This document shows positions 53,571 to 64,000 of a stretch of DNA of 64,000 nt, piece after piece (position 1 is the first letter of the stretch; the number at the start of each line of letters is the position of its first letter). Under the pieces are notes generated by a model. It saw only the letters and a list, made by a program, of their open reading frames with translations. It searched no databases and had not been told where the DNA came from. This DNA is from Arcuatula senhousia (lineage: Eukaryota > Mollusca > Bivalvia > Mytilida > Mytilidae). The stretch spans positions 41,985,717-42,049,716 of the forward strand of contig OZ020305.1 in assembly GCA_963971305.1 (NCBI GenBank). The letters run 5' to 3'. A program made the translations under genes and the position numbers.

Positions 53571-56108
53571 TGGAATGAAGAGTGTAAAGATAGAATTATT
53601 GGTGACCTTATGATGAGTTCTCAGAGATTTGAAGATTTACTTTTGAGCTTAACGGAAAACGAAGACCGTATTGACGAAGGGGTTAACGAACTTAATGAAA
53701 TTCTTGGAGACATATATGAACAATATACAGTATCTGAAGTAAACTTTACTGAACACTGTGAATATTGTGAAGATAATAAGAACAATAAACATAAACGTAA
53801 AACAAATGACGATAAGCCGTGGATTACGGACGAGTGTAAGGAACTTTTTAGACAATATAAACAATCCCTCAAAGATTTTAATATGGACCACACTGAAGAA
53901 AATAGACTTCGTTTAAATTTAAACAAACAAAAATACAAATGTATGGAGAATAAGTTGAAGAGAAAATATAAAAATCAACAAGGCAACATGCTAAGCTCAC
54001 TGAGGAAACAAAACCCAAAGCAGTTCTACAAAAAGTTCAAAACTCACAGAAAACCCGTCAAGCATACTATAAACATTGAACAATTCAAAGGTCATTTTGA
54101 AAATCTAATGAATAATGACAATGCCGGTGAAATTTACAGTGACAATATAGAATGTGTTTTTGAAGATATTGACTTACCTTTTACGGAAGAAGAAATTGAA
54201 AAAGGAATTAAAGACTTGAAACGCAATAAATCATTAAGATACGACAAAATACTTAACGAATACTTGATTTCATCTAAGACTAGTATAGTGTCTGTATTGT
54301 GTAAACTGTTCAATAACATACTAAATACTGGTCAATTCCCAGAACTATGGGTGAAGTGTATCATAATACCTATATATAAAAAGGGAGATGCTAACAACCC
54401 TACAAATTACCGTGGAATTTCTTTGGTTTCACATGTCGGAAAATTGTTTACATCGTTGATCAACAGTAGACTTTTGAGATGGAGCGAACAAAATGGTATA
54501 CTGACAGACGCACAGTTTGGATTCCGTCCGGGTTTTGGTACCAATGATGCAATCTTTGCTCTTCATTCCATGATAACTTGTTCTTTGCAAAAAGAAAAAC
54601 GCTTATATTGTTGTTTTATCGACTATAGTAAAGCTTTGATAGTGTCAATCATTGTAAATTATGGCAAAAACTTATTAAAAAAGGTATTACTGGCAAGCTT
54701 TTAAGAGTTATTCAATCTATGTATAGTAAATTAAAATCTTGTGTAAAACTTAATGGTAGATACTCTGATTTTTTTAATTGTACTACAGGTCTTATGCAAG
54801 GAGAATCACTGTCTCCTTTATTATATTCATTATATGTTAATGACTTGGAAACTGAGTTGATAAACAATGATTGTATTCCTTATGATCTTCGAATGCACTA
54901 TTTGTATTTATTGATGTACGCTGATGATATGGTTCTTTTTAGTGAAAACATAAGTGACCTACAGAATATGATAAACACTATTAATACTCTGTCAAATGAA
55001 ATTAGCTTAAATATTAACTTTTCAAAGACAAAAATTGTAGTATTTAGAAATAGAGGTCAGCTGAAAGATAATGAAAAGTGGTTTTTAGACGGTAATGCAA
55101 TTGAGATATGTAACAGTTTTATGTATTTAGGTATATTATTTTCTTATAATGGTAGCTTTTCAAATACACAGAAAAAGCTTGCTGAGCAAGGTAGAAAGGC
55201 ACTTTTTAGCCTATCTAGTAAAACAAAAAAACGATTGTTTTAACCATGAAACATTATTGTCATTGTTTGATACTTATATTTCATGTATTTTGAATTATGG
55301 ATGTGAAGTTTGGGGTTCTCACACAGCCCCTGACATTGAAAAGGTTCATATTAGTTTTCTTAAGCGTATTTTGAAAGTCAGAAAAAGTACTGTAAATTTT
55401 ATGGTTTATTATGAACTAGGAAGACTACCATTGTACATAGATCGTCAGTTACGAATTGTGAAATATTGGGTTAAAATATTAGATACAGACAATTGTATAC
55501 TCAGAGGTTTATATGAACAATTATATGAAAACAGTTGCGTTAAGCCAAATAATAAGAACAATTGGTGTAACAATGTGAGAAATATTTTATTTAAGTATGG
55601 TTTTAACTATTTATGGTATGAACAAAATGTTAATAATGTCGATTTATTAATTTTTCAATTAAAAGAAAAGATGTTGTGTAACTTCCTAGCAGAAGCACAT
55701 TCTTTTTTTGATGTTTCACCAAAGTGCCAATTGTATAGATATATTCATGATGCATTTAATTTACAATTTTATTTAGACAGAAATGTGAATTATATGTTTA
55801 AACCTTATATATGTAAATATAGAATCTGTGCGCATAGTCTTCAAGTTGAAAAGGGTAGATATTTTAATATAGAAAGAAATGAAAGATATTGTACTGCTTG
55901 TAATGATAATATTATTGAAGACGAGTACCATTTTATCTTAGGATGTAAAAAGTATGAATTATTAAGAAAGAAATATATTAAATGTTACTATTGGAGAAAT
56001 CCATCTGTGTATAAACTGATTCAATTATTATCTGTTAGAAATATAAAAGAATTAAATAACTTTGGCAAATATTTATGCCTTGCCGAAAAACTTAGAATTG
56101 GTTAGTTT
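53571..56108 (+). pseudogene. LINE reverse transcriptase and C-terminal domain, two frameshifts
   Basis: Continuation of ORF2. Linker and RT fingers/palm: DKPWITDECKELFRQYK, LWVKCIIIPIYKKGDANNPT, NYRGISL, DAQFGFRPGFGTNDAI, CCFIDYSKA (motif A). A one-base loss near 54634 (a T in GCTTT-GATAG) shifts frame just before the second motif-A Asp. The next frame has GLMQGESLSPLLYSLYVNDL and the catalytic MYADDMVLFSE box (about 54915). A one-base gain in the A run at 55225-55231 shifts again into the C-terminal part with RTAS-like RKSTVNFMVYYELGRLPLY and the knuckle YCTACNDNIIEDEYHFILGC. Both breaks are in homopolymer-like spots, so sequencing error is possible. Confidence 0.9.
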
Positions 56109-56946
56109 TTTCAGCGATCGATTTACTTGTATCTTTTCGCATACTCCACTATGTTTTTGTATGTCTTGTATTATTTATACATTTGATACGATATGATGTA
56201 ATGTCTATAAACTGTATTGCTTTTGAAATAAAGTATTATTATTATAAATGCATCATAATTATACTTTAAAACATGAAAATATATTCAAATAGGTGCATGA
56301 ATTTAGGTAATTTATATTTACTGTTTAACTCTTTACTCTAAAATACAGTTCAGAAGGTAAACTTTTTTTCCTGGAATTATAAAGAATCACTAGGGTGTTT
56401 ATCATCATCATATGTTTATCAATGATTTAGTTTATTAGGCATCATGGTAGCTCTTACAATAGACATTCTCATAGCCTTTCTCATTGTAGAATCTATGGAT
56501 TTATCAGCTGGTCTTCATGTTGCAGTCAAGTTTATTTTATTTTGTAGTGCTTACATTTATAATGATGATAGTTTTTTTTTGTAAAATTTAACTGTTATGA
56601 TGTTTTGTTAGTAAAATATTTTATACTGATAGTAAATCTATCTTATTAAAATGATCATCATCATATTCATTGCCTCAGAAAAATTCCATTTAAAAGGCCT
56701 AGGTAGACATTTGATTAGTTTTGCCGTGGTAGACAATATATTGATGAGGAATATGTGTACATGACATAACCTACATAAACAAGCGGTAATTTAAAAAATC
56801 CAAAACGGAAGATGGCCAACAGAGTTCATTATGACCAGAGGTTACTACTCACTATCTTGCATTGGCCCAACAGTAAAAAATATATATTATACTTAAGATT
56901 TAAAAACAATTCCAAAATCAGTGAAAAACTCAATTCTGGACATAAA

Positions 56947-59767
56947 ACAATTAACATAGAGTGAACAGGATCAACCAAAGGCTTATGACAAAGATTCCTG
57001 GCATAGGACAGGCACATATAAAAGAAGTATGACCAATAGACAAGCCATACTTATATCCAGATCTGTTAACTTTGAGATTTATTTGCCTCTTCAGTAATTC
57101 TTTTCTTCTTTGAAATATTTGAGTTTTGGGGAAAATGCTGTCATGGTTCTCTGTTGTGCCTACCTTTAATTAATGACATTCATTATAAGGGTACCAAGTT
57201 GAGGGTATATTACAGTTTTCACTTTTGTCTGTGTGTCTGCTTACATTTTCTTTTGCACACTATAAAACAGATGTTATTTTTTTATTGGGTTCTCAAATTT
57301 TGTGGAATTTTTCAAACATATATCAAGCCATGCAAATTTAGTTTTTTTGGAAATCAGAGAAAAATCTTTGGTTACATAATAGAATTTTCAAAGTCTGAAT
57401 TAGTATGTAAAGCCTCCACTTGACATATTTAATTAATGTTCTAGTTCTTACTTACAACTGATTTAGTTAAGTTTTGATTTCAAATAAATTAACTCTCTCA
57501 TAATGAGAGGATTCAAATATTTACAGAATACATTACCTTATCTTAAGTTTCTGTCATTTCAAAATCAATAGCATTGCAATTAAAAACAAAAGATTTAATA
57601 ACAGACCATCAAATCTAGTTCAACCTTTTGTCAGATATTTTAGTAACTTTATACTACTGGTGTCAATATATTAAGTGGATTAACAATTAATTGGATTAAT
57701 AAAATTAAAACTTAAAGTAAAATTTATGTTATTCCATGCAACTTGATATGTTTGTCCCACTTAGCATGATAAAAAGCTCAATATATACTAGTAAATAAAA
57801 CATGAATCAAGTGATTGACAGGGCTAGCTCTGAAGTCGTAAGTGGAGCTTGCCGATGTAACTAATTGTTCCATTCTACTCCAGTTTAGAACTTCAGATAA
57901 GAATGGTTGTTTCTTTTAGATGTAAACTTGATTGTCCTACAGTCCACATCAACAGTTAGATTGCTAGTTTGTTGCCTTTCGACTTTGAATCCTGGGTATT
58001 TTGCTATTAAGACTTTTGACAATGTCCTTTAGATTCATTTCGTGGTCAGTCATCAAGCTTTCTCTCTATATATTGCAGTAATAACTTTTGTCTGTGTTGA
58101 ACTAGTAAGGCGAATGGTCTTAATTTGTCTTACACCTGTAAGATAGCATTTCTTTTTGAAGTTTCACACAAAAGAGTGTTACTCGTTCAAATATTAACTC
58201 TGGCAGTAGTTTACTGTAACTTGCTATCACTTATAAACCTCATATTTGGAATCAAGCCAAATGTTTTTATCTGCGCACAAAAATCTGACAAATGGACTTT
58301 TTCTCTAATCCATGTTGATGGTCGAAAAGTGTTTTTTTTTTAATTATACAGATGTACAAAAATGTTACTATAATAGTAAACGTAAAATTTATTGACTGAT
58401 ACCATATTTTATTTCCCTCTCTCCTTTCGATAATGCTATGAAATATGCTTCTTTTTATGTTTCGGTGTATTGATGCTTTTAAAGGATTTAGTCCAGATTA
58501 GCTATAGTTTTGCTTGGCTAGCGAAAGGAATTTGAAAGTATGAAAGAGAAAAAAAATGACAGCTATAAACAGCTTACTTGAAGACAAAACAGAAAGCAAT
58601 GGTCATCTCATTGGAAATTTCTGTAATTTCGGGTGGTTTTGATTACCCCTCCCCCATACCAAGGACTGGAATACCAACAATCTTCGACCAATCAAGTCCA
58701 TGAACGATGTACAAGCACAGCCTGTAGTTTCTCATCAAATTCTTGCGAATAATTTGTAGAAATCTATTTTACATACAAGGCATGGTTCACAGAAAGGACA
58801 TGACCAATTTATCTAATATTCGATAAAACAACAATTCTTTTATATTGCGCTGATTTTTTTCTCCAATTTAATCATTTTTCATGGTCTTTCTATCATTCAT
58901 TTCATGTTTTTCTCCTTGGTATAGCCGAATTTGTGCTGCTTGGGAGTAAAACATTAACTAACGAACTAACCAACCATCTTGTACCTAATAAACTCCCAGG
59001 GAAAATATTCTTGTAGGAGATAATCAACACTAGTCAATACTCTGAAAGTGCCACTGAGATATCAACTTGCTGAATACCCCCTCACAATATAAACAAATGC
59101 GGTCAATATGGCAATAATGAAATAAAGCAGAAGTGCTTACTTTAACAAAACTCATTTTCAAAAAGAAGCGTTTCACATAATGATAAAGAATTATATAATC
59201 TTTTATTTTTTGAATCCTTAAAATAAGTTACTTCAGACAAGATTTCAATTTAGCTATGCATCCGATTGTATAGACAATTCTTTTTTTAAAAGAGACTATA
59301 AATGCTGACTTCCGTGTTTTTTCCTGCCGTAATAATTCACCTCTTTGTTGCAAAGAGCTTACAGACATGTTGTAAATAAGTCTGACAAAATTCGAGACGC
59401 AATACATTCTTTTTGGATTTTTTTTTTTTTTTTTTGAAATTACAGTGTATTATTAAATCTAGATTTTAGAAGAAACATATAAACGTTCAACCTACTGCAT
59501 CGTCTTAATCTACTTTGTAGACGGATAAAAAAGAAACTAAATGAAAACTTGCTACATTTCAGGCATTTAAAAAAAATCCTACTTAAAGAGCTTAGATTAA
59601 GGTATAGGCTGAGGATACAAGGACATATAAAAAATAGAACGTTTCTCTGTCACATTGAAAGAATGCATAAAGAGACTGGGATTAGCGAATGTAAGTTTGA
59701 AACTATCCCAAGTTTCTTTTTTTTTCCTAATTCGGGAAAAACCATTTGATTTTAATGGGGTTAGGGC
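56947..59767. other. No gene recognised
   Basis: AT-rich sequence with only short chance frames. No splice-consistent exon chain, RNA gene or TIR element was identified. A poly-T tract is at about 59417-59436. Confidence 0.5.
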
Positions 59768-60415
59768 TATATATATTTATTTTGTTCTGCCGTTTTAGCA
59801 CGAAAGCGAAAAGGGGAGGGGGGCTTATGTGATACCCAAAGCGTCGGTGTCGACGGTCAGATCCACTTACAGAAGAATTGTTAAGTTCCATACCCAATTA
59901 CTGACAAAAGCCACAACAACCATATTGGTATGGTAGATGCACCTAGTGATACTAATGCCCAAATGCATGCTTTAGGTAATGGCTGTTACGGGTCTATATT
60001 TTTCTAATGAATGACCATTTGCAAGTGAATGGTTAAAGTCCATTCCCTCTTATTGACTCGTGCCACATCAACCATATTGGTATATGGTATTGCACATCGT
60101 GAAGTTAAGCATAATTCATGCTTCGGACGCTGACTCGGTGACCTATATTTTCCGCATGAATGGCCACTTATAAAAGAATTGACAATAGTCCATTCCCACT
60201 TACTGAAAAATGCCACTTCAACCATATTGGTATGGTAGGTGCATTTAGTGCAGGATTTGACCTATATTTTCCGCGTGTATGATCACTCGCAGAAGAATAA
60301 TTAAAGTCCATTCCCGCTAACAGACAAGTACCACATTACCAAAGTGGTACATAAGGTGCACTTAAGGATGTTAAGCAAGATGAATGCTGTGACCTGCTTT
60401 TTTCTGCATGGCTGA
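59768..60415 (+). repeat. Tandem repeat, about five units of 110-130 bp
   Basis: Units share AGTCCATTCCC, CTTACTGACAA-type blocks, ACCATATTGGTATGGTAG and GACCTATATTTTCCGCATGA. The last phrase links it to the FBXW5 intron 4 array. It begins near TCTGCCGTTTTAGCACG. Confidence 0.75.
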
Positions 60416-60479
60416 GCACTTAAGATTTTGAAAAGTTAGTCAATTTTGTGTTAAGAAAATGATAGGATGTCTTCTATAT

Positions 60480-60860
60480 ATCAGAATTATTTGATATCAA
60501 GAAATCTAATTTTGATATCAAAAAATGAACATTTGAACATTTGTTATCAGAAAACTGTAAGCATTTTTTTGATATCAGAAAATCGATTATTTGAAATCCG
60601 AAAATACATTTCTTGATATCAATAAATGATTTTCTGATATCAGAAAATATAATAATTCTTGATATCAAAAAATGTAAATAATTTTCTGATATCAAAAATT
60701 TATATTCCTTATATAAAAAGAATGGAATTATTGATATCTAAAATAGATTTCTTGACATAAAAAAATCCATTTTCTGATATCAGAAAATACATGTATCTTT
60801 TATATCAAAAAATTAATTATTGATATCTAGAATTATAATTTTTTGATATCAGAAAATAGT
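60480..60860. repeat. Palindromic GATATC array
   Basis: About eleven GATATC sites in 380 bp, most within TTTTCTGATATCAGAAAA or TTTTTGATATCAAAAAAT palindromes. Spacing is irregular (18-45 bp). Each unit is self-complementary, so either strand can form serial hairpins. Confidence 0.8.
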
Positions 60861-61699
60861 GAATAAATAGCAAAACGGCGCCTCATAATAACATCATCCT
60901 GCCATTTTTGGTTAAGTCAAAGCACTTTCATGTTTTTTTTTATAACACTATTTTTGGACTCTGCCTTTTTATTTCAGTAAAATATCAACATAGCCCACAC
61001 CTCTAAAAATCAAATGGTTGCTAAGATAAGAAATAAGATGAGAACTTTATGGAGAAGGTCTTTAGCATTATTTTTTTCGTCTTCCGGTTATCAATTTTCC
61101 TGAAAAATAAGATAAGGCGTATGAAAAATAATAGAATGTTGAAGCAACAAGTCCAACGCCGTTGGTTTGTTCTGAACCGGACCCTGTTAGCATCAAGAAA
61201 TTAGCAAAAAACATACCCGATTATACCAGCTGATATTTTATATCATACCCAGTTATGACCGCTTCAAAATGCTTTGGTACATATATTTTACTGTATATCT
61301 AGCCGTTCAGAGGAAATTCACAATGAGAAGAAAGCAAATAAATAAGGAACTTTCCTTTATAGAAGCATTCTAAGGTTATTTGTCATGTCTATTTTATTCA
61401 ACTGATGAAACTCATATACTTTCACATGTTTGTAACCCTGTTGATAACAGCTGGGCTGAATTTGTTACCATGTTCTGCAACTTGATGCCTGAAAAACCCT
61501 ATATTACCGCAAACCTAAACCATTACTTATAGGAAGTAGCCCCCCCCCCCCCGGGCCAAGAGCCTAAACCTCTTGTCTTATTAATAAGGGTCTCTTCTAT
61601 GGGCTAGGATCTTTATAAGGAAACACCCGATGACTGGTATAGTGGTATGATGCTGTTGTCGTTGCTGTCTTTTAACTTTAATAAAAGTGTTCAGTTCTA

Positions 61700-62245
61700 G
61701 TTAAATTCGATTGCTATGGAACAATGATGTTCCCAATCATAAAAGGATGGATTGAATTGATTATTGGGGTCCCTCTTTTGGTTTAGTATTAAGGATCCAA
61801 AAGTTGGCAAAAATGCCACTTTTTGGGTTCCCACAATAACTTTTGTTCTTGTTGACCAAATGCTGTGAAATTTTACCAGTATGTTTCATACAATTAAGGA
61901 TGAATGAGACTAAATAAGGGAGTCCCCTTTATTCATTGAGAAATTAAGGGCTCAAAAGGGTAAAAACATTCAAAAAATATATTTGTTTCCATAAGAACTC
62001 TGGTTCTGGCTTTCCTGTTACTATATATGAGATTTAACAATGATGTTATTTGCCATTAAACCCCATATATGGGATTGATTTGTGGCGTCCCCTTATTTCA
62101 TGTAGGAATTAGGGACCCCAAAAAGGGGGACATGCAATTTTTATTTTTAATTCAGGTACTATTTCGCAAATTATTTTTTTAAAGTAAAATATGTGCGAGT
62201 TGTGCGCCCACTATCCAGGGTTCAACATGTTATGCTGCGCTCGGC
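61700..62245 (-). repeat. Dispersed repeat ending in GCTGCGCTCGGCGC
   Basis: Contains GGGGTCCCTC, AGGGACCCC and TAACAATGATGTTATTTGCC phrases. It ends GGGTTCAACATGTTATGCTG then CGCTCGGCG, the complement of the start of the 12290-13512 element (CGCCGAGCGCAGCATGATAC). Same end family, different body. Confidence 0.6.
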
Positions 62246-64000
62246 GCTTAAGTTGTTACTTGAATGCCTGGTTCTGGCCTATAAACTATTGGTGAAAACC
62301 ACAATTTCTTACAATATAAAAAAATATATTCAAAAACATATTATTCTGTCGTGTCCCTAAAACGCTGTTGATTTTATAAGTCTTAAATTAATGGACGACG
62401 AGTGATTTCTCGTAGACTTTTATCTTCGATGAATCTTTGTAGATGATTAGTCCTTATGATTACAGAGAGTCTCAAAATAATTAAAGAGAGTCGTTTCTAG
62501 TGAGTTTTAATTTTGTAACAAACACATTTTGTCTTATAACCATATGGTTTATATGCTGGCAGAGTCTTGGTGCCGTCATCAGATGCTGTCTCGAGGATGC
62601 TGTACTGCTAGACCAAGAAAATACAATGGGAGGAACTAATCATCATTTCCTTCGAAGGGTTTCGTAAGCCTTGAATGATTCACTGTGTCGAATCTTATGA
62701 TTTTATTTCTGGAAAATAATTATGATGAAGTCAATAAGAAGACGATTACAACATTAATCAAATACGTCTTGTGTCTTTAAATGATAATAGCCTTCTGGAC
62801 CAATACCATATCACTGTTGTACTGGTAATTAAAGCAGTAGACACGTTCAATTCAATAAACAATATAATGCCAAATCAACAGGAGGAAATCACTATAACAG
62901 AGGGATAAAGTTTTATTGTTTCTTTTTTTACAAGCCACTGATTAAAAGGATAATACCGAACTAGTAGAGAGAATGGATTTTATTTAAAAGGTAAGACATA
63001 TTTTTTTACTAATTTGAAACTTAAAAAAATAATATGAATAATTATTTTTGGTTTTATGTTGTCACATTCAAGTACACAAATCGAGGAACAAAATACATAA
63101 AAAAGTAAACCAAAAAACCACAAAATTTTTAGGCAAAAGATTTCGAATTGAATTGCTTATGAAGGTTTTTCTTAAATGTCTTTAATCCAAAAGCTGAAAA
63201 GCCAAATAAACTAGAATTTAAAATCTAAAAATATCAAATAGGATATATCTATGTATATGAGAAGCATAATCTAAGGGTTTTGTATATAGTTAGAAAATAA
63301 ACAATTACTTTTAACGAATTTGGGACACGACACGAAAAAAAAACCAACAAACAAACAAAAGCCCCAGAAACTGGTTGCTTATGCTTTCGCATCCGAATTC
63401 ACATTTATTTTCGTTCGGATTGCTAGGTGCAGCATAGTTAGGTTGAGCGTCTTTGTTTTCTCTTAGGTTATCTGGTTTCTCCTGGTTTTTTTTATGTTTT
63501 TTTTTCATGTTCTTTCGGTATTTCTATTTTCTTTAATTTACTTGATGGTGTCAAAATCCGGTTATTAACTAGACTATGCCTTAAACTGCCGAGTTTGAGC
63601 GTCAGATATTCATTTTTTGGCATTTAATTTGAAATTTAAGTTATGTTGATAATTGATAGTTCCGCTGTTTGTTCAAGTTGCTTTATGCCTTGTTCAAGAT
63701 CTGTCACTGTTTATAAGAGCAGGTTCGACGCCCCACTTATTTAGTTATACTGACGGTCAAAATAAAGGATGTTTATTTTTGAAAATGGTGCTAATTAGAT
63801 ATTTTGTGATTTTACATCTTTCCTCAGATTTAAACTTATAAGACTTCTCCTAACGAAGGTTGGTCATAAACAAATTCGATGAAAAGATAATCCGCCATTT
63901 TTCAAAAAAAAAACAAAAAAAAAGAGTCATGAAAATCACAAATTCCTATAATTTGAAGATTATAGTTTTTATTGATAGGTCAATGTCTCATTGTTTTATG
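62246..64000. other. No gene recognised
   Basis: AT-rich. Short frames only. A lysine-rich minus-strand frame near 63311-63508 is judged a product of A-rich sequence. No clear element boundaries. Confidence 0.45.

Larger units (their letters stand above)
51950..56239 (+). mobile_element. LINE retrotransposon, 4.3 kb, 9-bp target duplication
   Basis: Flanked by TATTATAAA (51941-51949, 56240-56248), seen once in the empty paralogue. Order: C-terminus of ORF1 (to 52105), endonuclease (52112 on), reverse transcriptase, C-terminal zinc knuckle (stop 56106-56108), and a short 3' UTR ending AAATAAAGTATTAT. It is 5'-truncated within ORF1. Dead: two frameshifts and an inserted LINE fragment. ORF1-EN-RT order places it among APE-type non-LTR elements; the clade is not assigned. 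Confidence 0.92.
47250..56946 (+). repeat. Segmental duplication, copy 2, occupied by a MULE and a LINE
   Basis: Pieces 47250-47300, 51915-51949 and 56240-56946 join into a near-identical copy of 39843-40628. The two gaps are exactly the MULE (47301-51914) and the LINE (51950-56239). Flanks on both sides differ from copy 1. Confidence 0.9.

Noticed and set aside
60480..60860. CRISPR-like array
   Set aside because: Units are irregularly spaced palindromes without spacers of constant length, in a eukaryotic genome.
63311..63508. Lysine/asparagine-rich minus-strand frame
   Set aside because: Composition follows the A-rich sequence; no conserved motif, splice site or initiation context supports it.

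Overview
The window is AT-rich animal nuclear DNA with long introns, GT-AG splice sites and a very high load of transposable elements. The repeat types resemble those known from bivalve molluscs, and a mussel-like (mytilid) genome fits best. This is inferred from style; no marker gene fixes the species. There is no sign of bacterial, phage or organellar sequence. || Two conserved genes can be rebuilt exon by exon, lying head to head about 3.5 kb apart. On the minus strand (2636-24989) is the gene for mitochondrial ribosomal protein uS11m (MRPS11): seven coding exons, one only 26 nt long, giving 194 residues. On the plus strand (28507-37757) is the orthologue of FBXW5, an F-box/WD-repeat substrate receptor of SCF/CRL ubiquitin ligases: seven coding exons, 483 residues. 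Between them are a small ORF split by a 493-bp SINE-like element and another ORF I cannot name. || Layout. 1-2635: noncoding flank. 2636-24989: MRPS11, whose introns hold satellite blocks (4.1-7.0 kb), two direct copies of a 1.8-2.0 kb unit with tRNA-like modules (7.4-11.5 kb), a 73-bp tandem array born from MRPS11's own exon 5 (14.3-15.3 kb), a TTAA-flanked fold-back element with a decayed protein-coding interior (16.1-18.0 kb), a THAP-finger fragment, and a decayed gene for the cysteine-rich P2X7-type intracellular domain (20.4-21.2 kb). 25-28.4 kb: intergenic, full of small repeats. 28.5-37.8 kb: FBXW5. 37.8-57 kb: a nested transposon graveyard. 57-64 kb: sparse, with tandem repeats at 59.8-60.9 kb and one dispersed repeat at 61.7-62.2 kb. 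|| The graveyard can be dated in relative order because a 786-bp segment occurs twice. Copy 1 (39843-40628) is empty. Copy 2 is split by a Mutator-like (MULE) transposon (47301-51914) and by a LINE (51950-56239) that itself carries another LINE fragment. The same logic shows a 459-bp MITE with a 9-bp target duplication inside a MULE fragment, and a second LINE with a 17-bp target duplication inside a possible terminal exon. || Most novel: the MRPS11 exon-5 array (15 copies of an exon end with its 5' splice site), the fold-back element with a protein-like cargo, and the LINE whose ORF1 and ORF2 share one frame across a single TAG.
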